This document shows, piece by piece, positions 11,360 through 23,244 of a DNA stretch of 46,850 bases. Below the pieces are notes generated by a model that worked only from the letters and a program-made list of their open reading frames with translations, did no database searches and was not told the DNA's origin. The DNA comes from Gonium pectorale (Eukaryota > Chlorophyta > Chlorophyceae > Chlamydomonadales > Volvocaceae), in assembly GCA_001584585.1 (NCBI GenBank), contig LSYV01000023.1, positions 170,225-217,074 of the forward strand. The letters run 5' to 3'. How positions within the stretch are numbered: the first letter of the stretch is position 1; the number at the start of each line of letters is the position of its first letter. The translations under genes and the position numbers were made by a program.

Positions 11360-12774
11360 ATGTCTGTCGAGCGTGCACCATGCGCGGTCTTGGCCATGTG
11401 CGGCTTGCCAGCCAGCGGGAAGACAACTTTGGCGCATAGCGTTCGCAAATGTTTTGAGGCTTCAGTCGCAGCCGGCCGGGTTAGGGTGGAGCTGGTCAGC
11501 TACGATGATTGGCTTCACGCAGAGTTAGCAGCTGAGGGTTTCAGCCCAGAGATCTGGCAAAGAAGTCGAGGTGCAGCACTGAGCAAAATCCAGCTGCTTC
11601 TGGAGCATTCGCGGGCAGGCGGGTCCGAGCTGGGTTCTCCGGTGGATGGGCAGCACGTCCTCATCATTGCCGACGACAACAACCACCTACGCAGGTGCTA
11701 TGGCACTTTTGCCATCATCTGCACATATTTCAAATGGGTAGTCCAAGAAGGACTTTGTGGCGTCCCGACATGTGTGCACTCAGCCCCAAAGTGGATGATC
11801 ACGGAACTAACTTCCCCGACACCCGGCATTACTGACACCCCTACGCAACTGAAGGATGCCACACTCATTCTCTGGCATTGATAGTTCTTTTCCCCTCCAC
11901 CTCCGCAGTCTTCCATCCCTACTTTCCCCTGCCCCACAACTGCAGCATGCGCTACGAGCTCTTCCAGGCCGCCCGCGACTCCGGCGCCGCTTTCCTGCAG
12001 CTCCACCTCCCCTGCAGCCCCCAGCTCGCGCTCGCCCGCAATGCCACGCGCAGCGGCCTCTCGGCCGTGCCGCGCGAGGCCATCCTGCGCATGGCGCAGG
12101 CGCTGGAGCCGCCCCAACGGGAGCGCTTCGCCTGGGAGGCGTGCACCCTGACGGTCCAGGCGTCCACCATCAGAGGACGCGAGCTCGGCAGTGATGGCAA
12201 GGGCATCGATGGCGTTGAGGACGACGGCCATGGCTGCGCACCGGATCGGAGTACCACAACAGAGTTATTGCAGGAACGGGATGCAGCGCCGCGCACTGGC
12301 GCAGAAGCGGAGAAAGGAGCTGTGGCAAAAGCAGAGTCCAAGGCGGAGGAGAGGCCCAGCCCAGATGCGGTCGCGACGATCTGTCGCGAGCTGTGGCGGC
12401 TGTGGGGGCCCGCGCCGCCGCCGCCGCCAAGCGAGGAGGAGTTGGAGGCGCAGCGGGCGGCGGGCCGGGCCGCCAACGCCGCCAGCCTCCTGCACGGACT
12501 GGACCTCCGGACGCGCAAGGCACTCGCCGAGGCGGTGGCGCGCGCCGGCGCCGCAACTCGGTCGGAGCGCGCGCGGGCCCTCAACGAGCGGCGGCGGGCG
12601 CTGCTGCAGGCGGCGCGGGAGGCGCTGGCAGAGGCGGCCAAGGTTCAGGGCCGCCCCAGAGGTGGCAGCGGCAGCTCAGGCGGCGATGGTGGCGGGGAGG
12701 GCCTGGAGGGTGTGGTTGAGTGGCTGGCGGCGCAGGAGGCCGCGTTCATGCTGGCAGTCCAGGAGGAGGAGTGA
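11360..12774 (+). CDS. PSTK: PSTK, L-seryl-tRNA(Sec) kinase
   Basis: Phosphorylates Ser-tRNA(Sec) with ATP to O-phosphoseryl-tRNA(Sec), the substrate SepSecS turns into selenocysteinyl-tRNA. Two exons, 11360-11694 and 11946-12774, joined as AG|C, give 387 aa. The P-loop is GLPASGKTT (residues 15-23), followed by VSYDDW (46-51) and, across the splice, DDNNHLRSMRYELFQ, which matches the DDN....SMRYE signature of eukaryotic and archaeal PSTK with the same spacing. The core continues QLHLPCSPQLALARNATR and RFAWEACTLTV. A hydrophilic insertion of roughly 65 residues, rich in Glu, Lys and Ala, follows, then an Ala/Arg-rich helical C-terminal region (ELWRLWGPAP...). The ATG at 11360 puts the P-loop at the family's usual distance from the N-terminus. 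Human PSTK is slightly shorter. Confidence 0.93.
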
Positions 12775-14660
12775 CTGAGGGGACGCGGCGTGCACACATT
12801 GAGCGCAGTCGCACGGATGGTGGCTGGGCGTCACCTTTGCGGCGGCGGCGGCGGCGGCCAGCCCGACGTCGAGCTGATTGCACCGCCTGACGCTTTGGTC
12901 TGGCGCGGCAGCGGCACCGCCTGCTGCCAGGATCTGGTGCCAGCAGTCTGAAAGATTACATCCTCGCACCTCCCGATGCTGGCGTGCATACACCCAGCCA
13001 AGTCTCCTATGCTTTTGCGCTCAGCCTCGCTTGTGATGCCCGAGCTTCGTCGGGTAATATAGCGGCCTGGTTCTTGGAGCTCCTCGGGTACCATCGGCCC
13101 TGCCTGCTCCGGCGCTTGCCAGGGGCATCAGCCGGTCACCGCCCGCCAGCCACCACCCTCCGGTCGCCATCGGCCGGTCACATGCGGCAGCGCCCGCCGG
13201 TGCAATGCTACATTGAGTGTGTCGCGATACGGTATCCCGTACCTGCCGGAACGCGGGACGGGACCCTTGGTTTTCAAGGAGCGCTGAGCCCAGCATATGG
13301 CAGCTATCCGGCCACAACGGTGGCAGTGGCAAGGCTGCTTGGTGGCGTGCAAAGGTGTGCTCGGTTGAACAGCAATCGGTGTAGGGTAGGTCGGGGATAC
13401 GCGCGGACGTGGCTGCTGGGACGGAAGCTGCCGTGCGCCTGCTACTTGCTTCTGGAAACAGCTTGGGCCCTTGACGCGCTAAACCCCAGATCGCCCACGT
13501 CCCGTCCCTTGCAGGTGCTGGGTGCAAGCGCTGTCTTTGAAATCGGAAAGAATCCTTGCGCACCGCCACATTGACGGGCAGGCTACATCCGCCTGCCTGC
13601 CCGACGGCCTTGGCGGGCGGTTGCCGACCGCAGCCTTGCGTCCCTGCTGGAAACGTTGGTCATTGCTCTGGTGCGGCGTTGCGGCTATCGGGGCCATCAA
13701 GGCAGGTGGCCCACCAACTATGTTGTCGCTCGGTGTGCTGCTCGTACCCGTATGCACCGGCTTGTGCCTGAATGGCCTTCTTAGCAACGCTCAGTAATAC
13801 CGCACACTCTCCAGTCACGCCCCAGTCAGGGCACAGCGGAGACACCGTCATATCGGTGGGAGAGAAACAAATTTTGCTTTACGCAGGGGTGCCAGCAAGA
13901 GCTTGTGTCCACGAAATCATTTGGGTTTAAGTGGGTCACATAGCCGGACGTAACTACGTAATACAAGTAGTTCCTGTAGTTTGGGCTGCCCTTTCAGCTG
14001 GGGTTAAGATGGCCTGCACTACGACCACCATTGCGTGTCTCGGTGCTGGCTCAGGGTCGGGAATAGGGAGCTCCTTCCCAGGAGGGGCTTGTTAGGGGTG
14101 CTGCGGCGTAGTGATGGGAGTGTGAGGATTTGCCTGCGCGGGCAACAGGTTTCGTCCCTGGCCATGGCGGCGCCGACCCAGGGGCGCCGCGACTCGGCTG
14201 TTGCTGGGGCCCTTTGTGGAGTGCGCCGTGGCCGGAGTGGCGGCGGCAGCAGAGGCTTCTGAGCAAGAGGGCGTGGTACGAATTTAACCTAGTCAGAGGG
14301 CCCGTGGCAGGGCATGCAAAACCCGCACATGGGCCGTGCACAATACAGAGGCCCGCCACCCAACAATTCGAACCAGGTCTGTGGTTTCTATGCAAACTTG
14401 TTGTATTCTCCACCTGTTCGGTATTGACTTGGAGGGGGTGACATGTATGGCGGAATGGGGCAGACCTGAAGGGGGCATGCGTACACCTCCGCCGCTTCTG
14501 TCGTGCCTGGACTGCCAGACCTGGACTTGTAAGTTGTAACAGCTCACGCTGTAAGACAGTGACCGAAGAGGAGGGTGCGGCTATGTCCCGAGGCGGCTGC
14601 AGCTGGGACCGCTGAGCACCGGCGCGCAGCAGGAGCCGAAAGCGGTGCGCGCGCCGCGCC
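12775..14660. other. Intergenic between convergent PSTK and PIF1-like helicase A
   Basis: No gene recognised; small open frames on both strands lack domains and splice logic. Being between convergent genes, it should hold both 3' UTRs. The stretch 13900-14030 is AT-richer than its surroundings. Confidence 0.45.
14528..14554 (+). terminator. Cluster of three TGTAA polyadenylation signals
   Basis: TGTAA, the usual poly(A) signal of Chlamydomonas-type algae, occurs at 14528-14532, 14535-14539 and 14550-14554 on the plus strand. It is the first such signal downstream of PSTK, but 1.75 kb past the stop, so it would imply a very long 3' UTR or belong to another transcript. Confidence 0.3.
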
Positions 14661-14666
14661 ATCAGA

Positions 14667-15199
14667 CAAGGGCGCTCACGCAACATGCTGGGTCTGTCAC
14701 ACGCTAGCCCTATCAAGCCAGGCGCCGCACGCCGACTCGCGGAACCGGAAGCCGCATCATGCGACGCTTGCCAGCGTTTGACCGCACCTTGAAACCCGCC
14801 CAAACACCGACCTTCTGAGTCTGAAGCTGCATGCATGTGATGCCCGTCAAGACGGTTGGCTGCGCCTGCACCAGTGACAGCATGCCTGTGGGCCTTCCAG
14901 GCCCCAGTCCACTTTGGCGATGGACCCACAGCGCCAACACACCGCGCCCCCGCATCCAACTCGGCACCCGCACCCGCACGGCCACACCCGCCTCCATACC
15001 CCTTACCTACGGCCCCGCCTTCCACGACCCCTCTTCCGCCGCCGCCTCCCTCCTCCTTCATCGCCGCCGCCAGCTCTTCCAGCCACCCGCCCGCCATGCC
15101 CACCGTGGTAACGCCTGCCCCCTCCACGCCGCCTTCACGCCACCCCCATCTTCCCCACTGGCTCCACCCCCTCCTTCACCCGCAGCCTGCCTCAGACCC
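14667..15199 (-). repeat. Conserved 3' flank of helicase copy A (matches 24823-25390)
   Basis: This block downstream of the copy A stop is strongly similar along its length to the block after copy B, more so than most introns of the two genes. It is probably the 3' UTR carried in the tandem duplication. A frame containing GGWLEELAAAM is shared by both blocks, but no donor/acceptor pair joins it in phase to the last exon. Confidence 0.7.
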
Positions 15200-18100
15200 T
15201 CACCCCGCCTCCTCCTCTCCCTCCAGATCCGCCGTCATCTCCTTGAGCTGCCTGGCCAGCTCCAGGATTGCCAGCAGGTCGCTCTTCTTGACAGCACCCT
15301 TGCGGCTGCTGAGCGCATACAGCTGGGAGTGGACGTCCGACGCGGCGACACGCAGCCGCCGCCGCCGGCCGCTGGTTGGGGCCCCCGAGGCGGCGGCGCC
15401 TGCGGCGGCAGAGGCCGTTCTTCTGTCCGTCGGCGAGGCAGCCGGAAGGTGCTCCGGTGCCGGTGCGCCAAAGGAGGCAGGGGCTGCCGTGACGGATGAG
15501 GCGCCCTCGCTGGAGGCGCGTCTGGACGCGCTGGTTTCGGCAGCAGGGGCGCTTGCCGGCCAGGCTGGGCTCGCGGCCGCCCAGGCCAGCTCCGGCGGGG
15601 TACTGGGGGAGGACGGCGCCGTTGGCGGGGCAGGCGGGGGCAGGCCGGGACGGGACGGCGGCACCTCGAAAGCCCCCACCGCCTCGGGCGCCGCCTGTCC
15701 CGGCAACCGCAGGCTTGCTACCCCTGGCGAGGTGGAAGTGGGGCCGGAGCTGGCGGGGCCCTCAGGCGGGCGGGGCGGCTGCGACTGCGAAGGCGCCTGC
15801 AACCCCGGGTTCAACTCACTTTGCCCGGACGTCCCCGGCATCTGCTCCGCCTCCGTTGCTTCCGCCACTTGGCCTGTCGCTGCCAGCAGCTCTCCCGAAG
15901 CCGCCATCGCTGCTACCTGCACCGCCGTCACCTCCACCACCGTCCCTTCTCCCGCCTCCCGTTTAGCCTCCGTCTCCGCCTGCGCCTCCGCCGCCAGCCG
16001 CAGCCTGCGCTCCTCGTCCCACCGCCAGAAGCCCTCCGGCCCGCGCTCGTACCAGATCCGCGCGGGCTCGTTCTGGGGCTTGCTCGCGATGGGCTGGCGG
16101 TCGTCCCGCCAGCACCACGGCCAGTCGGTCTGCGCCTGGCGGTTCTCGTAGCGGCGGCCCTCGCGGTGGGCCGCCCACCACTGCATCACGCGTGGGTCCA
16201 TCTGCGGTGGGCGGTGGGCGGTGAACAGCTGGGTAATGTCAGGTCCTGTTCAAGTAGAACAAGGCTGAGAGGGCAATGTCGTACCAGCCGGTATCCTATT
16301 TTTTATTCGGAAGTATGGACGCCCCAACCACGACCCTATCACCACCCATCCCACGCTAAGAGCCGCCGACTTCCTCCTTACCGACACACGCCACGCCCGC
16401 CCCTTGACACGCCCCCACACGTAGACGGGAGAGTGTTGCTGCCTGCGGGTTACCATCAGCAGACCAAAATCCTCACGCCCCACCTTCCGGTAGGTGTCCC
16501 CCGCGAGCTGTAGCCCCTCCATGCCGCGCGCCCGGCTGAGGGCGGTGTACAGCATGCCGTGGCCGAAGAAGCCCTTGAGGTCCACCACCACCTGCGTCAG
16601 GCGGCGACCCGGAGCCCAGCGGGCCAGGGGGCCATAAGGGGATGCGATTGGCGCGGCGAAAACGCTTGGGAGGGCGGCGCAGCAGCGCGCGGACAGGGGG
16701 CCAAAGGGGTTGAGGAGGGCGTGGGGCAAGCGCTTGGGGAGGGCGACACAATAGCGTGCGGCAGCGAGCAGGTGCAGATGCAGGTGCACTGTGGTTGGCG
16801 GTTCACGCAGCCGCCGGTGTGCCAGCTAGGGATGGGCACGGCCTGGGAGAGTGGGATTTCGTGTTTGTGTTTCGCAAGTTGCATCCGGGTGTGCGAGTGC
16901 CCATCGACTGTGCACTGCAACGAGCAATCCATCGCGAGGCGCCAATGCTTTGGCCAAACGAGCACGGCCCTTGCTAGCCCCTGCTCCGTGTGTGCCACAT
17001 TGACCGCCCTGGGTTATGGCCCCCGGATCCTGCAGCGCCTCCGCGGCTGCCAGTGGCACCAGGCTCTTTCCACGAGCCGGCGCATGCGACACGTCGTCTC
17101 TCCCGGAAACCGCTGTGCACTACTGGTGACCCAGCGGAGCCCCCATGCCGTTACAGCAGCGCGGGCCCCCCATCCTTAAGGCACCCGGCTGTGCGAGCCC
17201 GCCCACCTTGTCGAGGGTCATGCCCTGCGACTTGTGCACCGTGATGGCCCAAGCCAGCTTCAGCGGCATCTTGGGGGGGGGGCGCCGCCGCCCGAGAGGG
17301 GAGGCACACGTCAACCAGGGCAGCGCATTGCACAAGACGAGCGGCACGTGGGGTGATACGTACAATAAATGCCGTACAGCATGCGCCGTACGCCGTGAAC
17401 AGAGCGTACACTATGAAGGCAGATGCAGTGAAATTGTTTGCAAGCTCAAAGGCCCGTAGCAATCTGTACAAACCAGAAAGCTCATGCATCTGGAGCTCAG
17501 GGCGGAGCACAAGCCAAGAAGCCGTACAGCCGTACGACTCACCTGCACTCGTACGCACACTCCGTAGCCGTAGACGCTGGAGGTGAAGATCGCGGGCCCG
17601 ACCGCCACCTCCTGGTCGTTCGTAAACTTGACCACCGGCAGCACGTGGTTGTTGCGAAACCACCTGTGAGGCCAACAGGTAACCACTTATATTATGATGC
17701 CCACCAGCTGCCCCTACGGCTCGCATGCACTCGCTGTGGCCCAGGACCAAGGACGCTTTGGCATTCCCCCATCGGCCGCCCACCTATGCGTCTGGTACTC
17801 TCCACTCCGTAGCCACCGCAACCCAGACCCACATCGCACAACCCGTACGGTGCCGTACGGTGTCCCGCGGGAGTCCGTTAGTTTCGCGTTGACTCCGCGT
17901 GCAGCATGCGCACTTGGTGGTTGGTTCCCCGGAGGGCCGCTGGGAGCTGTGCTCCGCTCCGCTCCACCTCTCCAGGTTCCCACTCCCGCTGCCGCGCGCA
18001 CCTTCGGACCTCGCGCGCTATCTCCAGCCCCTCAGCCTCCCCCCGCGCGGCCGCCATGGCCAGCGCCTGCTTCTGCTGCTCCTCGGTGTCGGAGGTGAAG

Positions 18101-21100
18101 CCCACCACCACACCCCGGCTGCCGTTCACCAGGCTGGTCGACATGTCCTTGTTCCACACCAGCATCACCTGGGCGTCCTCCTGCACGTGTACGGGTGTGT
18201 ACGGGGCGCGTGGGGGTGTGTACGGGGCGTGTGGGGGTGTGTGCACAGCTGCAGGACGGCACGGGTATTCCAGGGTTCTGCCAAGGGGTGGCAAGGGCGC
18301 GAAGGCCATACGGTGCCGGGCTCCGCCCGCTCGCCCAGACGTGCGGCCCCAGCCCACGGCCATGCACGTTTCCGTACTATCCTTCACACTTGCGGGCATA
18401 TGGGTGCCGTACCCGTACACAACGCGTGTATCCCTATCGCGGCTGCTGACCTTGAGGGGCACCGCTGTGGCCGCCTGGCAGTCTCGGAACAGGCCCCCGG
18501 GGCCGCTCGCCACACCCTTGATGTACTTCTGGGCCTCTTCGCGCCACTGCTCGCGCAGCTTCAGAGCGCGGCGCAGGGCCCCCGCGGGCAGCAACGCGTG
18601 TAGCTGCACTCGTTGGGCAGAGCGGGCCGGGCGGGGCGATTAGGCGGGAAGGAGAGGGAGAGAGGGCGACAGTGGGCAGAGGAGGCCAGTCGGAAACAAG
18701 GCCCGGAGCTTGTGCCGTGATATGAAGTTCTTGGGCAGCCGCCGATCTGCTGCGGGAACAAGGATGGATGGCCGGTAGGTGGGGTGGCGGGTCGGGCGTG
18801 GCAAATGGGCGTACGGGACAGCGGCCGGTATGCGGGTATGGCATGTACGGCAACGGCCGGCTATACGGCAAGAGAGTTCGCAAGCATGCCAGGGAGCGAG
18901 CGAGCAGAAGCGGGAGCCTAGTTGGGGCGGTCTCTCGGGACGCTCAAAATGGTGGGGCTGCCACTAGGAGCGCGGGTACGTGTGTGTCCCGGAGGGGGCA
19001 GGCTCATCGGAGTTCACGTGCGGGGGAGAGGCATTCGGGTTGCAGCGTGGGGCGGGGCGGGGCGGGGCGGGGCGGGGCGGGGCGGGGCGCGCGCTGGGCC
19101 AAACGGACGCGCTGCCACATGGGGTGTTCGCTAAAGGGTGAGCGTTGCTCCAGGGAGGACATCGCCCCCGAGGCGGCCCACACGAGGGCCAGTGGGGGTG
19201 ACCACAGTGCGGGGGGCGGGCGAGCCAGTCCGTGGCGTCGTTGTGTGTGTGTGGGTGGGTCTCCCAGGCCGGCGGGCCTCCCACAACCCTCACCGCCACA
19301 CCCTCCGCACCTTCTCCAGGTGCGACATGCGCGGCCCAGTCCCCAGTTGCTGCTGCTCCTGCGATGCCGGACTGCCCTGCCCATGCCCCTGCCCTGGTGC
19401 ATGCGGCTGCGGGGTCGTGTGGCCGTCCAGCGCCTCCAACAGCCTCCGGTACTCCACCTCCGCCAGCAGCCGCTCCGACACCAACGGGGCGTACACCGAG
19501 CCGGGCGGGTCGCACGTCACCGTCACTCCGTCGGCCGCCTTGAAGCCCACCTGCTCGGAGGGACCGAATGATTGGGCTGCTATGTGCGTTTCCATGTTGG
19601 GATGCCGGATGGGGGAAGAGGGTTGATTGGGTATGGGTGATGGGGGAAGGGGGTTGGTTGGGGCACGCGAGTGGGGGCTGCCCCGCGCGCTCCCCGGCGA
19701 TCGTCCCTGACCCGCATGTCCATGCAAAAGGGCCGGCGTGGATTTGCGGGTTTGCCGCAACCCTACCCGACCCCTCGCCTCCCTCCTCCGCCTCACCTAC
19801 CGGGCCCCACACCCGGCTCCCGGAACCGCACCGCACCTGTTCCCCGGGTAGCGCCGCGAGCTCCTCCTCGTTCTTCTGCCCCACCTCGTCGTTGCGCGCG
19901 AAAAGCCGGGTGGGCTTGATGCCATCGCTGACGTCGAGCGCCCGAGCGCACTCAGCCCGCAGCGTGGCCTTGGCGGCGGTCGCCTCCGCATCCGAGCCGC
20001 ACCGCACCGCGTTCAGAAGCGCCACAAAGCGCGCCTCGTCCTGGCGGAAGACCTGCGGGCAGGAACGCGGTTTGGAGGGAGTTGGTTCCTCCGTTGGCCA
20101 TGTTCGTTATCGGTTGGTGGTCCGGGTGGGCTGGGGGTTTGAGTGTCTGGCGGGGGTTCGCTTGGGCCTGCCGAAATGGAGGCTCAAGGACAATCGGTGA
20201 CGCGAAGTGCGCTCTGTCTTGGGCGCCCAGTGCAAGATTGCTGCGACATGCTCTTTGCCCTCCTCGGACCACCGACCTGGGTGAGCTCCACCAACCGGAA
20301 GCCGCCGTAGAAGAACGCGGGCGCCTGCGGACCCACGGGTCGGCATGAATGACGCGCCGCGGGGTTAAAAGTTAAGGTATGGACGAGGGGAGTGAGGAAC
20401 AGCAACCCTGGTAACGCGCCCCTGTTGCTTGATCGGGACTTGCTGTTCAGCAGACAGCTGCACCCTCGGGGCCCCACCCCGCCCGGGGGCCACTGCGCAC
20501 AGCCCCGCGTCAGTCCGCTCCGTTCCGTCCCACCCCTCCACCTGGAACATGAAGCCCCGATTCCCGAAGGGCTGGTCGGCGGGGCCTTTCTTGGCGGCCC
20601 CCTGGCGGGGAGCGGATGATGATGAAGAGGAGACCCAGAGGCGGGTCTCGATAGGCGCCAGCCTGGACGGGGTGCGGAGAGCGGGAGAGGAGGTGTGGCC
20701 ATGTCAAGGAGAGCGGAGGAATAGCATGCACCGCGTGTGTGAGTGCCAAACTGGCGCCAGCGCGGGGCGAAGCACCCCAAACCCAACGTTCCCTCTTGCG
20801 GGAGGGAGGCTCAACGGCTGAGGGGATGGGGCCAGGGAGGGAGCGACACATGTGCCGTACAGTGCCGTGCCGTGCATGCCAAGATGCCCATGTCAGGAGC
20901 CAGCCGGGTACATCGGGGAGCCGGGTACAGCACTGTCGGAGACGCCGGTAATCTACGATTATGAGTCCTTCTCTTGGTGTTCCGGAGTTCCTCGGCCCCG
21001 GTGCTCACTGGAAGAAGTCGCCGCTGAGGATGAGCTGCAGCCCGCCAAACGGCTTGTCGTACGGCCTCGCCGCCTCCTCGCGCTCCGCCTGCGTACGGTG

Positions 21101-23244
21101 GCAAGGGGCGGGCAGACGGGCGGCCGACGGCGTGTACGGCAAGGTGGTATGCGGAGGAGGAGGGCACACAGCTACCGCCGCGCGAGGAGCGTCAGGGGAG
21201 TTGGATATCGGCCATCCCCGGAGAGCCTCCTCGGCGCGGCTCGGTCCCCCTCCAACAGATACGTAACACACACGCACACACACAGACCGGCCCTCCCCAA
21301 ACCGCCACGCTTTGTGCATGCGCAACGGGCAGGGAAGAGCACCGTGCCCAAAGTGCGCGCGCCCGGTTGGGCCTTGGCAGGCCTAGACTCTTGAGCTCCT
21401 GCAGCAAGGATGCTCCTCACCCAAGGCCCCCCCATCCACCCACCCAACACACCCACCTCGCTAAGCTTGCGGTCGTGCCCCACGGCAGCCTGCGCGAGTA
21501 TGACGGCCGCCCTCTTGCGCGCCACCGTGAGGTACGCATCCAGCGACTGCATCAGCTCGGCGCTCAGCATGCCCGCCTCGTCCAGGATGATGGTGCGCAG
21601 GCCGTGGAGCTTGGACAGCACCTGGGCGGGCGGGGCGTGCGGGCGGGCGGAGCGGGGCATGGAGCCGGGGAGGGCGGGGCTGGGTGGGGCCCTGCGTCGG
21701 GCCTCCTAGCCAGCCATCGCCCAGGTCGAGGGCCCATCATCTCCGGAGTCCGGTCAACGCAATCGCACAGCTGCAGACGATCAGGTGCATGCGGTGTGGT
21801 GTGGTGTAGTGTCATGCAGCAGTGGACGCACTCGGCGTGTCCGCGACTGCCGCTCCGTGCCGACCGCGTGTCGACCGCGTGTCTTGCCCCCACGTCAACA
21901 CAGTCTCGGTCGTAAGGTGGCCGCCCACACTCTCCCCCACCGTCCGCCACTGTCAGCTGCTCGCCGATAGCGTTCATGCCCGTTGCTGCTCATCAAAAGC
22001 TAATGCGTTCCGGAATGTGTTGTTGGCCTTTGGCTGCTAATCGAGCTAGCGCGCTGCGCCGAATGTGCCAACTTGGCCCTCGCTATGCGCCCGGGCGGAC
22101 AGCGGCTGCATAGCGGCCAGCACACCGCCGTCCGCGTCGTCCCAAGCGCCCGGCCCCTCCCACCTCGTCGTCTGACGTCATCCGCTGCAGGTCCCCGAAC
22201 GTCTCCAACAGCCGCATCCTGAGCAGCGAGTGTATGGTGCTGCCTGGTGGGGATGGCGGGGACGGGGGGCGGGACGGGGCGCGGGCGGCCCGAGCAACGC
22301 ATCAGCGACCCATCAGCGAGGGTGCGCGAAACGGGCGGCAGGAGGCGGGGCAGGGCAGGATGCGGGAGGGTGCCAGAGTCGAGTGGGCGCACCGGCTTTC
22401 CCTCACATCCCAGCGGGGCAGAAACCCAACCCAGCCCATCCGCATGCATGTTTCGCGCCAGCGGCATGCCCTGCCCTGTGCGGCGCCCAAGGTTCCCTGC
22501 CTCTTTCCTGGGCCCGCCCTAGGGCCCGCTTAAGGTACGCCCCCAGGCGCAGCCGCGCATGCTCCACGTCTCGCCCTCCTGCGCCCCCACGACCCCGCAT
22601 CCGCTGGCCGGGGCAGGCGACCGACCGCCGGAGCGTTACTGTAGGGGCTTCTCCCCTCTCTAAGTCTCTATCCAGTTGACTGGGGCGCCAACTACCGAGT
22701 ACCAACAATGCCCGCGCCCACCTCCCACGATGGTGGCCGCCAGGCCGGTCATAGCAACAACCGCCACCCGCCGGTTGTACTCCTCCGCACTTCCGTACAT
22801 GTCCAACATACGCCGCCGCAGCACCATGAGCGTGGCCGACTTGCCCGTCCCCGCGCAGCCCGTCAGGAATAAGTTGCTGCCCTGCAGGACCGCGTCGATC
22901 GCCGCCTGCTGCTCAGGAGACGGCGCAAAGGTCGGCTCCGCCGGCAGCGGCAGCGGGATACCCGGCTTCTCGGCAGGTTTCCTGGTAGCGGACGATCGCC
23001 TGGCGCGCGTCAAGCCCTGGGCTGAGGCCTGTCGACGCGTCGCTAGGGCCGCCGCCAGGTCGCCACGTTGTGGCCGCGGGGAGGGGAGGGCTGGCGGGGC
23101 GGGTGATGGCGACGGGACCGGCGATGCAACCCGGTGCGGCCGTCCATGACAGCTGGAAGCTGCTACGCGTTGATCATGCCCCGTCCTCCAGCTACCGCGC
23201 TGGCACTGAGCTTGGTGAAGGCCCAGCGACAATTGACCCAACAT
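15200..23244 (-). CDS. PIF1-like DNA helicase, copy A
   Basis: Superfamily 1B 5'-3' DNA helicase of the PIF1 type; relatives act at G-quadruplexes, in telomere or organelle DNA maintenance and in replication. Fourteen exons (minus): 23244-22722, 22243-22164, 21621-21457, 21088-21009, 20662-20542, 20324-20277, 20052-19837, 19550-19311, 18603-18451, 18180-18002, 17663-17543, 17269-17207, 16591-16484, 16201-15200; all phases agree, 1032 aa. Motifs in order: Walker A GCAGTGKS (129-136), STIHSLLRM (motif Ia), Walker B IILDEAGML (about 212-220), GDFFQLAPI (279-287), VELTQVFRQDEARF, KPTRLFARNDEV, NGSRGVVVGF, AWAITVHKSQGMTLDK, and GMLYTALSRARGMEGLQL (motif VI). The N-terminus is Arg/Ser/Ala-rich with few acidic residues, as in organelle transit peptides, though not diagnostic. 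The last exon adds a Trp-rich segment, a long Pro/Ser/Ala linker and a basic GRRRRLRVA tail. Start chosen because copy B begins with the same MLGQLSLGL. Confidence 0.92.
18183..18243 (+). repeat. Short GTGTGTACGGGG tandem repeat in helicase A intron 9
   Basis: Imperfect units of about 25 bp built on GTGTACGGGGCG(C/T)GTGGGG recur two to three times directly behind the acceptor of exon 10. Copy B has a related but shorter GTACGG-rich stretch at the same place (30310-30360), so the repeat predates the duplication and has since changed length. Confidence 0.6.
19048..19088 (+). repeat. GGGGC pentamer repeat in helicase A intron 8
   Basis: About eight consecutive GGGGC units on the plus strand (CCCCG-type on the gene strand). 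It is a potential G-quadruplex-forming run, and lies within a gene for a helicase family known to unwind such structures. Copy B lacks it at the matching place (near 31300). Confidence 0.85.

Noticed and set aside
12984..13574. 196-codon plus-strand frame after PSTK
   Set aside because: No domain, no splice signals, shadowed by a similar open frame on the other strand, and composition like noncoding flank.
14051..15127. 358-codon minus-strand frame
   Set aside because: Only its first part matches copy B; the remainder runs through unconserved intergenic sequence without protein-like features.
14900..15130. Fifteenth coding exon of the helicases containing GGWLEELAAAM
   Set aside because: The only good donor before the stop (GCGGG|GTGAGG) leaves a phase that puts the acceptor side in another frame, and the existing stop codon is shared by A and B. 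Kept only as a conserved block.
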